Positions 1 through 6,774 of a DNA stretch of 8,099 nt are shown one piece after another. Position 1 is the stretch's first letter. Every line of letters starts with the position of its first letter. Both the position numbers and the translations under genes were made by a program. The notes below the pieces were generated by a model, which saw nothing but the letters and a program-made list of their open reading frames with translations, made no database searches and was not told the origin of the DNA. Origin of the DNA: an uncultured Lachnospiraceae bacterium (GTDB taxonomy: Bacteria; Bacillota_A; Clostridia; Lachnospirales; Lachnospiraceae); contig CAMWMM010000207.1 in NCBI GenBank assembly GCA_947175285.1, positions 1 to 8,099 on the forward strand, read 5' to 3'.

Positions 1-1
1 T

Positions 2-826
2 TATCAGGTGTGTCTGGCGCAGCAGTTTATCGCAGAGGGCGGTATCAACTACGCGAAAGATGTATTGGAAAAATCCTTTGGTGCGGATAAGGCAAGAGAT
101 GTTATCGGCAAGCTGACGGCATCCTTACAGGTAAAACCGTTCGAGTTTGTCAGAAAAACGGATCCGTCACAGTTGTTAAACTTTATTCAGGATGAACATC
201 CGCAGACAATTGCACTTATTTTGTCCTATTTGTCGGCAGCACAGTCAGCGCTTATTATTTCAGCGCTTCCGCCGGACAGACAGGCGGACGTTGCAAAGCG
301 TATTGCGGTAATGGACAGAACGAGTCCGGATATCATCAAAGAGGTGGAGAAAGTTTTGGAATCAAAACTGGCGTCTTTAGTCAATCAGGATTACACGATT
401 GTCGGCGGTGTCGATGCAGTCGTAGAAATTTTGAATACGGTAGACCGTGGTACGGAAAAGCATATCATGGAAACATTGGAAATCGAAGAGCCGGAACTTG
501 CGGACGAAATCAGAAAGAAAATGTTCGTATTCGAAGATATCCTGCTTCTGGACGACAGAGCAATCCAGCGTGTGCTGCGTGATGTTGATAACGGCGACCT
601 TGCGATTGCCCTGAAAGGTTCCAATGAAGAAGTGCAGAATGCTATCTTCAATAACTTGTCTAAACGTCTTGCCGTTATGATTAAGGAAGATATGGAATTT
701 ATGGGTCCTGTACGTATGAAAGATGTAGAGGAAGCACAGCAGAAGATAGTAAATATCATTAGGAAACTGGAAGATTCTGCAGAAATTGTTATCTCCAGAG
801 GTGGAGGTGACGAGATTGTTGTCTAA
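2..826 (+). CDS. fliG: Flagellar motor switch protein FliG (5' truncated by window edge)
   Basis: FliG forms the rotor ring under the MS ring and transmits torque from the stator. The frame is open from base 2 with no start, so the N-terminal FliF-binding part is cut off. About 274 residues are visible against a usual 335-340, so roughly 60-70 are missing. Numbering from the GTG codon at 8, the middle domain has the EHPQ motif (residues 63-66, in DEHPQTIALILSYL). A GGV linker lies at 133-135. The C-terminal domain has MFVFED (172-177) and the charged torque helix DDRAIQRVLRDVD (182-194), which is the stator-contacting segment in the family. The protein ends in RGGGDEIVV, as Bacillus-type FliG does. 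The GTG at 8 is an internal Val codon, not a start. The stop overlaps the start of fliH by 11 bases. Identity is near certain from motif content and the downstream fliH/fliI genes. Confidence 0.97.
   Translation, partial: YQVCLAQQFIAEGGINYAKDVLEKSFGADKARDVIGKLTASLQVKPFEFVRKTDPSQLLNFIQDEHPQTIALILSYLSAAQSALIISALPPDRQADVAKRIAVMDRTSPDIIKEVEKVLESKLASLVNQDYTIVGGVDAVVEILNTVDRGTEKHIMETLEIEEPELADEIRKKMFVFEDILLLDDRAIQRVLRDVDNGDLAIALKGSNEEVQNAIFNNLSKRLAVMIKEDMEFMGPVRMKDVEEAQQKIVNIIRKLEDSAEIVISRGGGDEIVV
803..807 (+). promoter_or_regulatory. fliH ribosome binding site inside the fliG coding end
   Basis: GGAGG at 803-807 (within AGGTGGAGGTGA) lies 8 bases before the TTG at 816. It decides the fliH start: the TTG at 786 upstream would add ten residues that only repeat fliG coding sequence in another frame, and it has no ribosome site at proper spacing. 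The site is made of the codons for the FliG C-terminal Arg-Gly-Gly-Gly-Asp, so fliH translation is probably coupled to fliG termination. Confidence 0.7.
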
Positions 827-1706
827 GAATATATACAAATCAAGATGGGTTGTTGTAGCGCAGGAAGAAAAATGCCTTATTGACAGCAATTCCCGTCTCG
901 CAGACAGAATTGAAGAAATTGAAACAGAAAGAAGAAAACGCGCTGCTCTGGCTGCAGGGGAAGAATTCGATGAAGATGAATTCAAAAGCGGTCTGAGCGG
1001 TGAAAGAATCGATATTGCTTCCGAAGAGGGCTACGATGAAGAAGGCAGCGAGGGTAATATCCTGAAAGCCGTGGAAGAACAGGTTCCGGAGGGACCTACG
1101 CCGGAAGAGTTACGGGCGCAGGCGGAAGCGGAACTGGAAGCGGCCAGAGAAGAAGTGGAGCAGATTAAACAAATTGCCAGGGAATCGCTTGAGAGAGAAA
1201 AACAGGAAGCTTTGAATGAGGCAAGAAAAACCGGATATGATGAAGGGTATCGGATGGCTCAGACGGAAGCTGAAAAAATGAAAGAGGAAATCAGACAGGA
1301 ACGTATCAGACTGGAGGAAGAATACGACAGTATGATAGAAGAGTTGGAACCTCAGTTCATTGATACGATTACGGCGGTTTATAATCATATTTTTCAGGTT
1401 GAATTAGAAAATGAAAGAAATATCCTGGTACATCTGATTGAAACTACTTTGCGAAAAGTAGAGAGTAGCAGGGTTTTTATTGTGCATGTCTCCAAGGATG
1501 ATTATCCTTATGTCAATATGCAGAAAAAAACATTGACGGAAGAAGTTGTCAGCGGACGCGGCGTTGTGGAAATTGTAGAAGATATGACGTTACATAAGAA
1601 CGAATGTATGATTGAGACTGACGGAGGAATCTTTGACTGCGGTGTAGGAACGCAGTTAGAGGAGTTGACAAGAAGACTGAAGCTGTTGTCTTTCGAGAAA
1701 AACTGA
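816..1706 (+). CDS. fliH: Flagellar export ATPase stator/regulator FliH
   Basis: FliH binds the FliI ATPase, holds it at the export apparatus and restrains its hydrolysis; it is related to the b/delta stator of F-type ATPases. I place the start at TTG 816 (adjacent TTG 819 is the alternative), giving 296 residues beginning MLSKNIYKSRWVVV. A basic/aromatic N-terminus with one Trp (W11) is followed by a long Glu/Arg/Lys-rich stretch, mostly predicted helix and coiled coil (about 25-50 and 95-175). This includes a glycine-spaced TGYDEGYRMAQTEAE segment (139-153) reminiscent of FliH Gly-repeat helices. The C-terminal globular part (about 180-296) contains IETDGGIFDCGVGTQLEEL (266-284), typical of the FliH/YscL end that contacts FliI. 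It overlaps fliG and precedes fliI by 32 bases. Sequence identity to known FliH is inferred from pattern and synteny; the family is poorly conserved, but position and the C-terminal motif make the call strong. Confidence 0.93.
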   Translation: MLSKNIYKSRWVVVAQEEKCLIDSNSRLADRIEEIETERRKRAALAAGEEFDEDEFKSGLSGERIDIASEEGYDEEGSEGNILKAVEEQVPEGPTPEELRAQAEAELEAAREEVEQIKQIARESLEREKQEALNEARKTGYDEGYRMAQTEAEKMKEEIRQERIRLEEEYDSMIEELEPQFIDTITAVYNHIFQVELENERNILVHLIETTLRKVESSRVFIVHVSKDDYPYVNMQKKTLTEEVVSGRGVVEIVEDMTLHKNECMIETDGGIFDCGVGTQLEELTRRLKLLSFEKN

Positions 1707-1738
1707 AAGTCGTAGATTGGGGAAGGATTTACGGTTGC

Positions 1739-3055
1739 ATGATTGACTTTACAAAATACAGCAAAATAGCAGATGATATTTATTTTAAAAGCATGGGTCG
1801 GGTGGAAAATGTAGTAGGACTGACGATTGAGTCGATTGGTCCTGAGGCAAAGCTCGGCGATTTGTGTAAAGTGTTTCCTGTTAATAAAGAACTGCCTCCG
1901 ATTATGTCGGAAGTGGTTGGTTTTAAAGGCGGAAAAACATTACTTATGCCCTATGAAAAAACGGAGGGTATTGGTATTGGAAGTGTTGTGGAAAATACAA
2001 AAATACCGCTGTCAGTACAGGTAGGCGGCATACTGCTTGGACAGGTGCTTGACGGGCTGGGCAGATGTGAAGTGACGGATATTACGGGTCAGACGGTGAA
2101 TTATCCGATAGAAGCGGCGCCGCCGGACGCCATGTCAAGAGAAATTATTGACGAAGTGCTTCCGCTAGGCGTGAAAGCGGTAGATGGTCTGATGACTGTT
2201 GGAAAAGGGCAAAGAATCGGTATCTTTGCCGGTTCCGGTGTCGGGAAATCGACACTGATGGGCATGTTTGCCCGCAATACAAAGGCAGATATTAACGTAA
2301 TTGCCCTGATTGGAGAGCGCGGCAGGGAAGTCAGAGAATTTATAGAAAGAGATTTGGGAGAAGAGGGCATGAGACGTTCCGTTGTTGTGGTAGCGACTTC
2401 GGATAAGCCGGCTCTGGAAAGAAAAAAAGCGGCACAGACAGCAACTGCGATTGCCGAATATTTCAGGGATCAGGGCAAAGATGTTCTGCTTATGATGGAC
2501 TCTTTAACCCGTTTTTCGATGGCTCAGAGGGAAATCGGTCTGGCAAGCGGGGAACCGCCGGTATCAAGAGGATATCCGCCGAGTGTTTATTCCGAGATGC
2601 CAAAGCTTTTAGAGCGTGCCGGCCGTTCCGATAAAGGCTCTATTACCGGATTATATACGGTTTTGGTAGATGGTGACGACTTTAATGAGCCGATTACCGA
2701 TACGGCAAGAAGTATTCTTGACGGTCATATTATGTTAAACCGTAATCTTGCCCATAAAAATCATTATCCGGCAATTGATGTATTGCAGAGTATTTCCAGA
2801 TGTATGAGCCAGATTGTGCCGAGGGAGCATAAAACAGCGGCAGGTAAGTTGAAGAATGTACTGGCAACTTACAACGAGGCGGAGGATTTAATCAATATCG
2901 GCGCTTATAAGAGCGGCAGCAATAAGAATATAGATTATGCAATAGCAAAAATAGATGCTGTGAATGATTATCTCATGCAGGATGTAGACAGCAAATATGA
3001 TTATGAACAGGAACTGCAGATGTTAGAAGAGTTATTTGCTGAAGCGGACGCATAA
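1739..3055 (+). CDS. fliI: Flagellum-specific export ATPase FliI
   Basis: FliI is the hexameric cytoplasmic ATPase that helps deliver rod, hook and filament subunits to the type III export gate. The protein is 438 residues, the normal size. The N-terminal beta-barrel region is about 1-95. The Walker A loop AGSGVGKST is at 164-172 (Lys170). The catalytic-glutamate segment IGERGREVREF is at 191-201 (Glu193). Walker B is LLMMD at 250-254, followed by SLTRFSMAQREI. The family-typical segment GEPPVSRGYPPSVYSEMPKL is at 271-290. The C-terminal helical part ends about 438. All key catalytic residues are present. The start is ATG 1739, preceded by GGGGAAGG at about 1719-1726, a slightly long spacing of about 12 bases. 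It lies 32 bases after fliH and 16 before fliJ, consistent with one transcript. Injectisome ATPases (SctN) share these motifs, but the surrounding genes are all flagellar. Confidence 0.98.
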   Translation: MIDFTKYSKIADDIYFKSMGRVENVVGLTIESIGPEAKLGDLCKVFPVNKELPPIMSEVVGFKGGKTLLMPYEKTEGIGIGSVVENTKIPLSVQVGGILLGQVLDGLGRCEVTDITGQTVNYPIEAAPPDAMSREIIDEVLPLGVKAVDGLMTVGKGQRIGIFAGSGVGKSTLMGMFARNTKADINVIALIGERGREVREFIERDLGEEGMRRSVVVVATSDKPALERKKAAQTATAIAEYFRDQGKDVLLMMDSLTRFSMAQREIGLASGEPPVSRGYPPSVYSEMPKLLERAGRSDKGSITGLYTVLVDGDDFNEPITDTARSILDGHIMLNRNLAHKNHYPAIDVLQSISRCMSQIVPREHKTAAGKLKNVLATYNEAEDLINIGAYKSGSNKNIDYAIAKIDAVNDYLMQDVDSKYDYEQELQMLEELFAEADA

Positions 3056-3071
3056 GAAAGGTTTTAGTGTC

Positions 3072-3524
3072 ATGGCGAAGTTCGTATACAGAATGCAGAG
3101 CATTTTGAATATCAAGAACCAGATGGAAAATCAGGCGAAAATGGAGCTTGGGCAGGCGCAGAGAAGACTTTTAGAGGAAGAAGAACGTTTGGAAGCGCTT
3201 TACGCCAGAAAGGAATACTATCTGGAAGAAGGCAGAAAACTGCGTCAGGATTCCTTAAGTGTACGTAGCCTGAGAGATAATGAATATGCACAGGCACGTA
3301 TGGAGGAATATATCGAAGCGCAGAAAGAAAATGTAAAACGCGCTATGATGCAGGTAGAGGAAGCGAGACAGAAACTTCAGGAAGTCATGCAGGAGCGGAA
3401 AATGCAGGAAAAACTGCGTGAAAAGGCGTTTCAAAAGTTCTTGTCAGAGGAAAATGCAAAAGAAAGCAAGGAAGTGGATGAACTGACAAGTTATACCTAT
3501 GGACGGAGAGGAGCAGAGTTATAA
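3072..3524 (+). CDS. fliJ: Flagellar export protein FliJ
   Basis: FliJ is the small coiled-coil stalk that inserts into the FliI hexamer, like F1 gamma, and contacts the FlhA export gate. The protein is 150 residues, the usual size. It starts MAKFVYRMQSILNIK, matching the F-x-Y/F-R-x-Q-x-[I/V]-L-x-[I/V]-[K/R] opening common in Firmicute FliJ. The rest is almost uninterrupted charged helix with heptad spacing (about 15-140) and no membrane segment. I chose ATG 3072, with GAAAGG at 3056-3061, over the in-frame TTG at 3036, which lies inside fliI and lacks a good ribosome site. Its stop TAA (3522-3524) directly abuts the next ATG. Coiled-coil proteins resemble one another, so the identification leans on the N-terminal motif plus position between fliI and the MotE-like gene. 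Confidence 0.92.
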   Translation: MAKFVYRMQSILNIKNQMENQAKMELGQAQRRLLEEEERLEALYARKEYYLEEGRKLRQDSLSVRSLRDNEYAQARMEEYIEAQKENVKRAMMQVEEARQKLQEVMQERKMQEKLREKAFQKFLSEENAKESKEVDELTSYTYGRRGAEL

Positions 3525-4397
3525 ATGGCAGATGCACTGAATGAGGCTGTAGATACACAGGCAGAGAAAAAAAGACTCAAAGATGAGCGTAAAAAATTAA
3601 AAGACGAACAGAAAGCCCAGAAAAAGGAAGCAAAACAGCGTGCGAAAGAAATTTCTGAGCAGGAAGAGGAACTGGAAGGTGATGCGGGAGGCGCGATTTC
3701 CACATTTTTAGTAACGATTGTTATTATTGTTATTTGGATTGCCATCCTGTGTCTGCTTGTGAAACTGGATGTGGGTGGTTTCGGTTCTAATGTTTTGGCT
3801 CCTGTGTTAAAGAATGTGCCGGTTGTCAGTAAGATTCTTCCGTCAGAAGCTGTTGTTGCTCCCACAGAAGATGATGAGGATTCTTACGGCGGCTATAGCA
3901 GTCTGCAGGAAGCAGTTGATTATATCAAACAGCTTGAGTTGGAACTGGAGCGGGCGCAGTCTGCAAGTAACAGCGATTCGCAGGAACTGGAAGAACTTCG
4001 CGCAGAGGTAGAGCGCCTTCGCACCTTTGAAGATGCACAGGTGGAATTTGACAGAATTAAGACGGAATTTTATGAAGAAGTCATTTACGCGGAAAATGGA
4101 CCGGGCGCGGAGGAATATCAGAAATATTATGAAACCATAGACCCAACCAATGCCGAGTATTTGTATAAGCAGGTGATAGAACAGGTTCAGGAGAGCGCAA
4201 AACTTTCCTCTTACGCACAGGCGTATGCTGATATAGAACCGGCTAATGCTGCGAAGATATTTGAGGAAATGACAGGAGATTTGGATTTGGTTGCCAAAAT
4301 ACTGAACCAGATGAGTGCAGAAAGCAGGGGAAATATTCTCGCTGCAATGGATCCGGAAATCGCCGCAAGGCTAACGAAAATCATGGATCCGGACTAA
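3525..4397 (+). CDS. MotE/YlxF-like single-pass membrane protein of the flagellar operon
   Basis: This 290-residue protein sits exactly where B. subtilis has ylxF, between fliJ and fliK. Residues 1-50 are very rich in Lys/Glu and probably form a cytoplasmic helix. A single hydrophobic segment at about 58-80 (TFLVTIVIIVIWIAILCLLV) should cross the membrane. A linker (about 81-125) leads to a coiled coil at about 126-180. The C-terminal part (about 195-290) is helical with LSSYAQAYADIEPANAAKIF and MSAESRGNILAAMDPEIAARL, the pattern of the MgtE N-terminal domain used by MotE-type proteins. Family knowledge: MotE-type proteins act outside the membrane, for example as chaperones for motility proteins. 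A role here in stator or export assembly is inference. Charge distribution suggests the N-terminus is inside and the C-terminus outside. ATG 3525 immediately follows the fliJ stop, with AGAGGAG at 3507-3513. The exact molecular function is not shown by the sequence. Confidence 0.82.
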   Translation: MADALNEAVDTQAEKKRLKDERKKLKDEQKAQKKEAKQRAKEISEQEEELEGDAGGAISTFLVTIVIIVIWIAILCLLVKLDVGGFGSNVLAPVLKNVPVVSKILPSEAVVAPTEDDEDSYGGYSSLQEAVDYIKQLELELERAQSASNSDSQELEELRAEVERLRTFEDAQVEFDRIKTEFYEEVIYAENGPGAEEYQKYYETIDPTNAEYLYKQVIEQVQESAKLSSYAQAYADIEPANAAKIFEEMTGDLDLVAKILNQMSAESRGNILAAMDPEIAARLTKIMDPD

Positions 4398-4412
4398 AAT
4401 AACGGTCGCTTG

Positions 4413-4432
4413 CTCTTGACATAAGTTAAGAG
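4413..4432 (+). other. Small inverted repeat / RNA hairpin in the gap before fliK
   Basis: The arms CTCTTGAC (4413-4420) and GTTAAGAG (4425-4432) pair over 8 positions, one being a G-U pair in RNA, around the loop ATAA. Only three T residues follow, so it is not a convincing intrinsic terminator. It may act as a weak attenuator, a processing or stability element, or be chance. It lies in the largest intergenic gap of the window (86 bases). Confidence 0.4.
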
Positions 4433-4446
4433 TTTGACGATATATA
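4416..4446 (+). promoter_or_regulatory. Weak candidate sigma-A promoter upstream of fliK
   Basis: A perfect -35 hexamer TTGACA is at 4416-4421. The AT-rich run 4440-4450 offers only approximate -10 boxes: TATATA at 4441-4446 with a 19-base spacer, or GATATA at 4439-4444 with 17. No sigma-28 (FliA) type TAAA / GCCGATAA pair is seen. Spacing and -10 quality are poor, and the -35 lies inside the hairpin arm. This is a possible internal promoter only. Confidence 0.22.
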
Positions 4447-4483
4447 TTATGTACCTTGAAAACTAAAGGAAGGAGGAAAGCAA

Positions 4484-5980
4484 ATGGCAGGCATACCTGT
4501 AAACAACAATTTGAACGCGATTGCAAATGCCGTAAGCCAGACCGCGGGCACACAGAATCAGACTGCGAAACAGGAAGAAGCTTTAAAAGACAGTTTTGAT
4601 ATCGTGATGAGCCGTGTCAATGCGCAGACAGGTGCAAAGACAGCTATGCAGGGAAATGAAAAGGCAGCCGCAAAAGTAAATATGGCAGTGGATACAAAGT
4701 CGATGTCCGCAGGCGTTGTGGTAGCGGATAATGCCGGAAAGAGTACCGTAAAAAATGTTGCGGCGGATGGGAAAACATCCACGGAAAACGACCAGAAAGC
4801 AGTTGGCGTGTCAAAAAATGATTCTACGGAACAGGGAGTTTCAGATGATGTTCAGGATGCAGTGACAAAAGCCGGTGAAAAACTGGTAAATGACGTTGCA
4901 GAAGAGATGGAGGTTACTCCCGAGGAAGTAGAAGAGGCAATGGAGGTACTCGGACTGACCGCAGTGCAGTTATTAGATCCTGCAAATATACAGAAACTTT
5001 TAGTGATGCTGTCGGGAAATGAGGATCAATTATCCATTGTAACCGATGCGGAACTTTACGGACATCTGCAGAATTTGTTAGATACCGTAGCGACGGCTTT
5101 AAATGACTTGCAGAGCGAACTAGGACTTTCAGAAGAAGATTTAAGTGCAATACTTGCGGATATGACAGCAGTGCAGCCGGAAGATACTGATATTCCGGAT
5201 GAACTTCTGACACAGCCTGAAACCGGAAATGCAGCTTTAGAGGGCATGAAAGATTATGCCGTAACAGTTCACAAAGACGGTGAAACGGTGGAAGTGAAGG
5301 TGACAGTCGATGATGCAAGCGGTGCAAAGAGCGTACAGGAAGAAGTGACGGAAACGTCAGCAGTACAGCCGAAGCATGAAGCAAAGTCAGGAAACAAAAA
5401 TGCTTTTGCGGAACATAAAGGAGAAAATTCATCGGATAATCTGATGATGCAGGCTCCTACGGAGCAGACACAGCTACATGATGTTTCTGAGAGTCAGCCG
5501 GTTATGGAGCGTTTCACCAGTACGGAAGACATTATGAATCAGATTATGGAGTACATGAAAATTAATCTGAAAGGCGACGTACAGGAACTGGAATTACAGT
5601 TACATCCGGCGAGTTTAGGTAATGTACATGTGCAGATAGCGGCTAAGGACGGCATGCTGACCGCGCAGTTTACGGCACAGAACGAAGTTGTCAAAGCAGC
5701 GATTGAAAGCCAGTTAATCCAGTTAAAGACCCAGTTTGAAGAACAGGGCATCAAAGTGGACTCCGTAGAAGTTACCGTAGGAAATTACCAGTTTGAACAG
5801 AATTTCTCCGGTAATGAGGAACATCCGGGAGAAAGACAGGGCGCTGGTAAAAAGACCCGCAGAAATATCAATCTGAACGACATTGATTTAGATGATATTC
5901 CGGAGGATATGGATGACTCCGAAAGAATCGCAGCAGATATGATGGCAAAAAGCGGAAACACAGTAGATTACACAGCATAA
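4484..5980 (+). CDS. fliK: Flagellar hook-length control protein FliK
   Basis: FliK is exported during hook growth, measures hook length and, through its C-terminal domain, makes FlhB switch from hook to filament substrates. The protein is 498 residues, within the broad FliK range. Residues 1-125 are Ala/Asn/Gln/Thr/Lys-rich and probably disordered, as expected for an export signal and ruler. Residues about 128-228 look helical (EEMEVTPEEVEEAMEVLG, then LQNLLDTVATALNDLQSEL). Residues 230-345 are again low complexity. The Flg_hook domain at about 346-440 carries the diagnostic LELQLHPASLGNVHVQI (368-384), then QNEVVKAAIESQLIQLKTQF. The end is basic (RQGAGKKTRRN) followed by an acidic DIDLDDIPEDMDDSE tail. 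Start ATG 4484 has a near-perfect AAGGAGG at 4470-4476, spacing 7. flgD follows after 30 bases, matching the usual fliK-flgD pairing. Confidence 0.94.
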   Translation: MAGIPVNNNLNAIANAVSQTAGTQNQTAKQEEALKDSFDIVMSRVNAQTGAKTAMQGNEKAAAKVNMAVDTKSMSAGVVVADNAGKSTVKNVAADGKTSTENDQKAVGVSKNDSTEQGVSDDVQDAVTKAGEKLVNDVAEEMEVTPEEVEEAMEVLGLTAVQLLDPANIQKLLVMLSGNEDQLSIVTDAELYGHLQNLLDTVATALNDLQSELGLSEEDLSAILADMTAVQPEDTDIPDELLTQPETGNAALEGMKDYAVTVHKDGETVEVKVTVDDASGAKSVQEEVTETSAVQPKHEAKSGNKNAFAEHKGENSSDNLMMQAPTEQTQLHDVSESQPVMERFTSTEDIMNQIMEYMKINLKGDVQELELQLHPASLGNVHVQIAAKDGMLTAQFTAQNEVVKAAIESQLIQLKTQFEEQGIKVDSVEVTVGNYQFEQNFSGNEEHPGERQGAGKKTRRNINLNDIDLDDIPEDMDDSERIAADMMAKSGNTVDYTA

Positions 5981-6010
5981 GATAACAAATAGTAAGAAAG
6001 GAGAGCAGAC

Positions 6011-6748
6011 ATGATAGCGCAATTTGATTATGAAACCGGTAAATTCGTAGAAAACACTTCGGCGGCGTCAATGGAAAATGCCAAAAAGAAGAAGAGTAAT
6101 TCTACCGTAGACAAAGACCAGTTTTTACAGCTTCTTGTAGCACAGATGAAATATCAGGATCCGTTGGAGCCTACATCCAATACGGAATATATTTCACAGT
6201 ATGCGACATTCTCAGAGTTAGAGCAGATGCAGAACATGAGCGCATCCTTAGAGCTTGCAAGAGCTTCAAGTCTTGTAGGACAGACGGTTCTGGCGGAGGT
6301 AACGGATTCCGAAGGAAGAACAAGGACAATACAGGGTAATGTAGACTTCGTACAGTATGAGAACAACAAAGCGTACCTTTCCATTAACGGAGAACTTATC
6401 TCAATGGACGATCTGGCTACGGTTGCAGACCCGAACTACTTACAAGCATACGCATTAGCGGCAGAATTCCTGAATGCATACAACAAACTTCCGATACCTG
6501 CACTTTTGACACTTCAGGATAAAGAGGCAGTTGAGAAAGTAAGCAAGATGTATGAGGATATGACAGATTACCAGAAGAAGTTTATTACGGATGATTATGT
6601 CAAAGGTCTTAAGAAGTATGTGGACAGAATGGAAGAACTGAAACTGCAGGCAGGAGAAGCCGGTAAGGACGACGAAACCGATAAAACAGATAAGACCGAC
6701 GAAGCCGACAAAGATGATAAAAAGGAAAATGGTGAAGAAGGAAAATAA
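6011..6748 (+). CDS. flgD: Hook-cap scaffold FlgD with an extra C-terminal helical module and charged tail
   Basis: FlgD caps the growing hook and lets FlgE subunits polymerise at the tip. The conserved N-terminal domain is clear: VDKDQFLQLLVAQMKYQDPL (33-52), then NTEYISQYATFSELEQMQNM (57-76). A short beta-rich segment at about 87-140 (SLVGQTVLAEVTDSEG ... ISMDDLATVAD) completes a Firmicute-size core of about 140 residues. Unusually, another 105 residues follow. Residues 145-210 form a helical module with LPIPALLTLQDKEAV (160-174) and YEDMTDYQKKFIT (181-193). Residues 211-245 are a Lys/Asp/Glu/Thr tail. The reading frame is continuous, so this is a fusion or extension and not a frameshift. 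No standard FlgD Ig-like region is recognised. Start ATG 6011 has AAAGGAG at 5997-6003, spacing 7. Context between fliK and flgE agrees. Confidence 0.93.
   Translation: MIAQFDYETGKFVENTSAASMENAKKKKSNSTVDKDQFLQLLVAQMKYQDPLEPTSNTEYISQYATFSELEQMQNMSASLELARASSLVGQTVLAEVTDSEGRTRTIQGNVDFVQYENNKAYLSINGELISMDDLATVADPNYLQAYALAAEFLNAYNKLPIPALLTLQDKEAVEKVSKMYEDMTDYQKKFITDDYVKGLKKYVDRMEELKLQAGEAGKDDETDKTDKTDEADKDDKKENGEEGK
6680..6724 (+). repeat. Degenerate 9-base repeat encoding D-x-x triplets in the FlgD tail
   Basis: Five consecutive three-residue units (DKT, DKT, DEA, DKD, DKK) are encoded by imperfect 9-base copies such as GATAAAACA, GATAAGACC and GACGAAGCC. The copies have diverged at the third codon positions, so this is an old low-complexity expansion. 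It forms part of the hydrophilic, probably disordered C-terminus. Confidence 0.6.
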
Positions 6749-6774
6749 CAACTTTCTCATGGAGGAGAACGGTT

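Noticed and set aside
786..815. Upstream TTG as the start of fliH
   Set aside because: It has no ribosome site at proper spacing and would add ten residues unlike FliH. The TTG at 816 has GGAGG at 803-807 and gives the expected MLSKNIYKSRWVVV opening.
377..985. Long antisense reading frame (202 codons) across fliG and fliH
   Set aside because: It lies opposite well-supported fliG/fliH, spans their junction, and its translation is a Ser/Phe/Leu/Ile-rich mirror with no recognisable domain. It is a shadow of the codon bias on the + strand.
3036..3071. N-terminal extension of fliJ from TTG 3036
   Set aside because: It would overlap fliI by 20 bases with no good ribosome site. ATG 3072 gives the typical FliJ opening and length and has GAAAGG 10 bases upstream.
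4413..4440. Intrinsic terminator after the MotE-like gene
   Set aside because: The stem is AT-rich with a G-U pair and is followed by only three T residues, and functional flagellar genes continue on the same strand. It is kept only as a hairpin of unknown role.
4914..5432. Antisense reading frame of 172 codons inside fliK
   Set aside because: Leu/Pro/His/Ser-rich with no domain or ribosome site, and opposite a low-complexity part of fliK. Biased codons explain the lack of stops.
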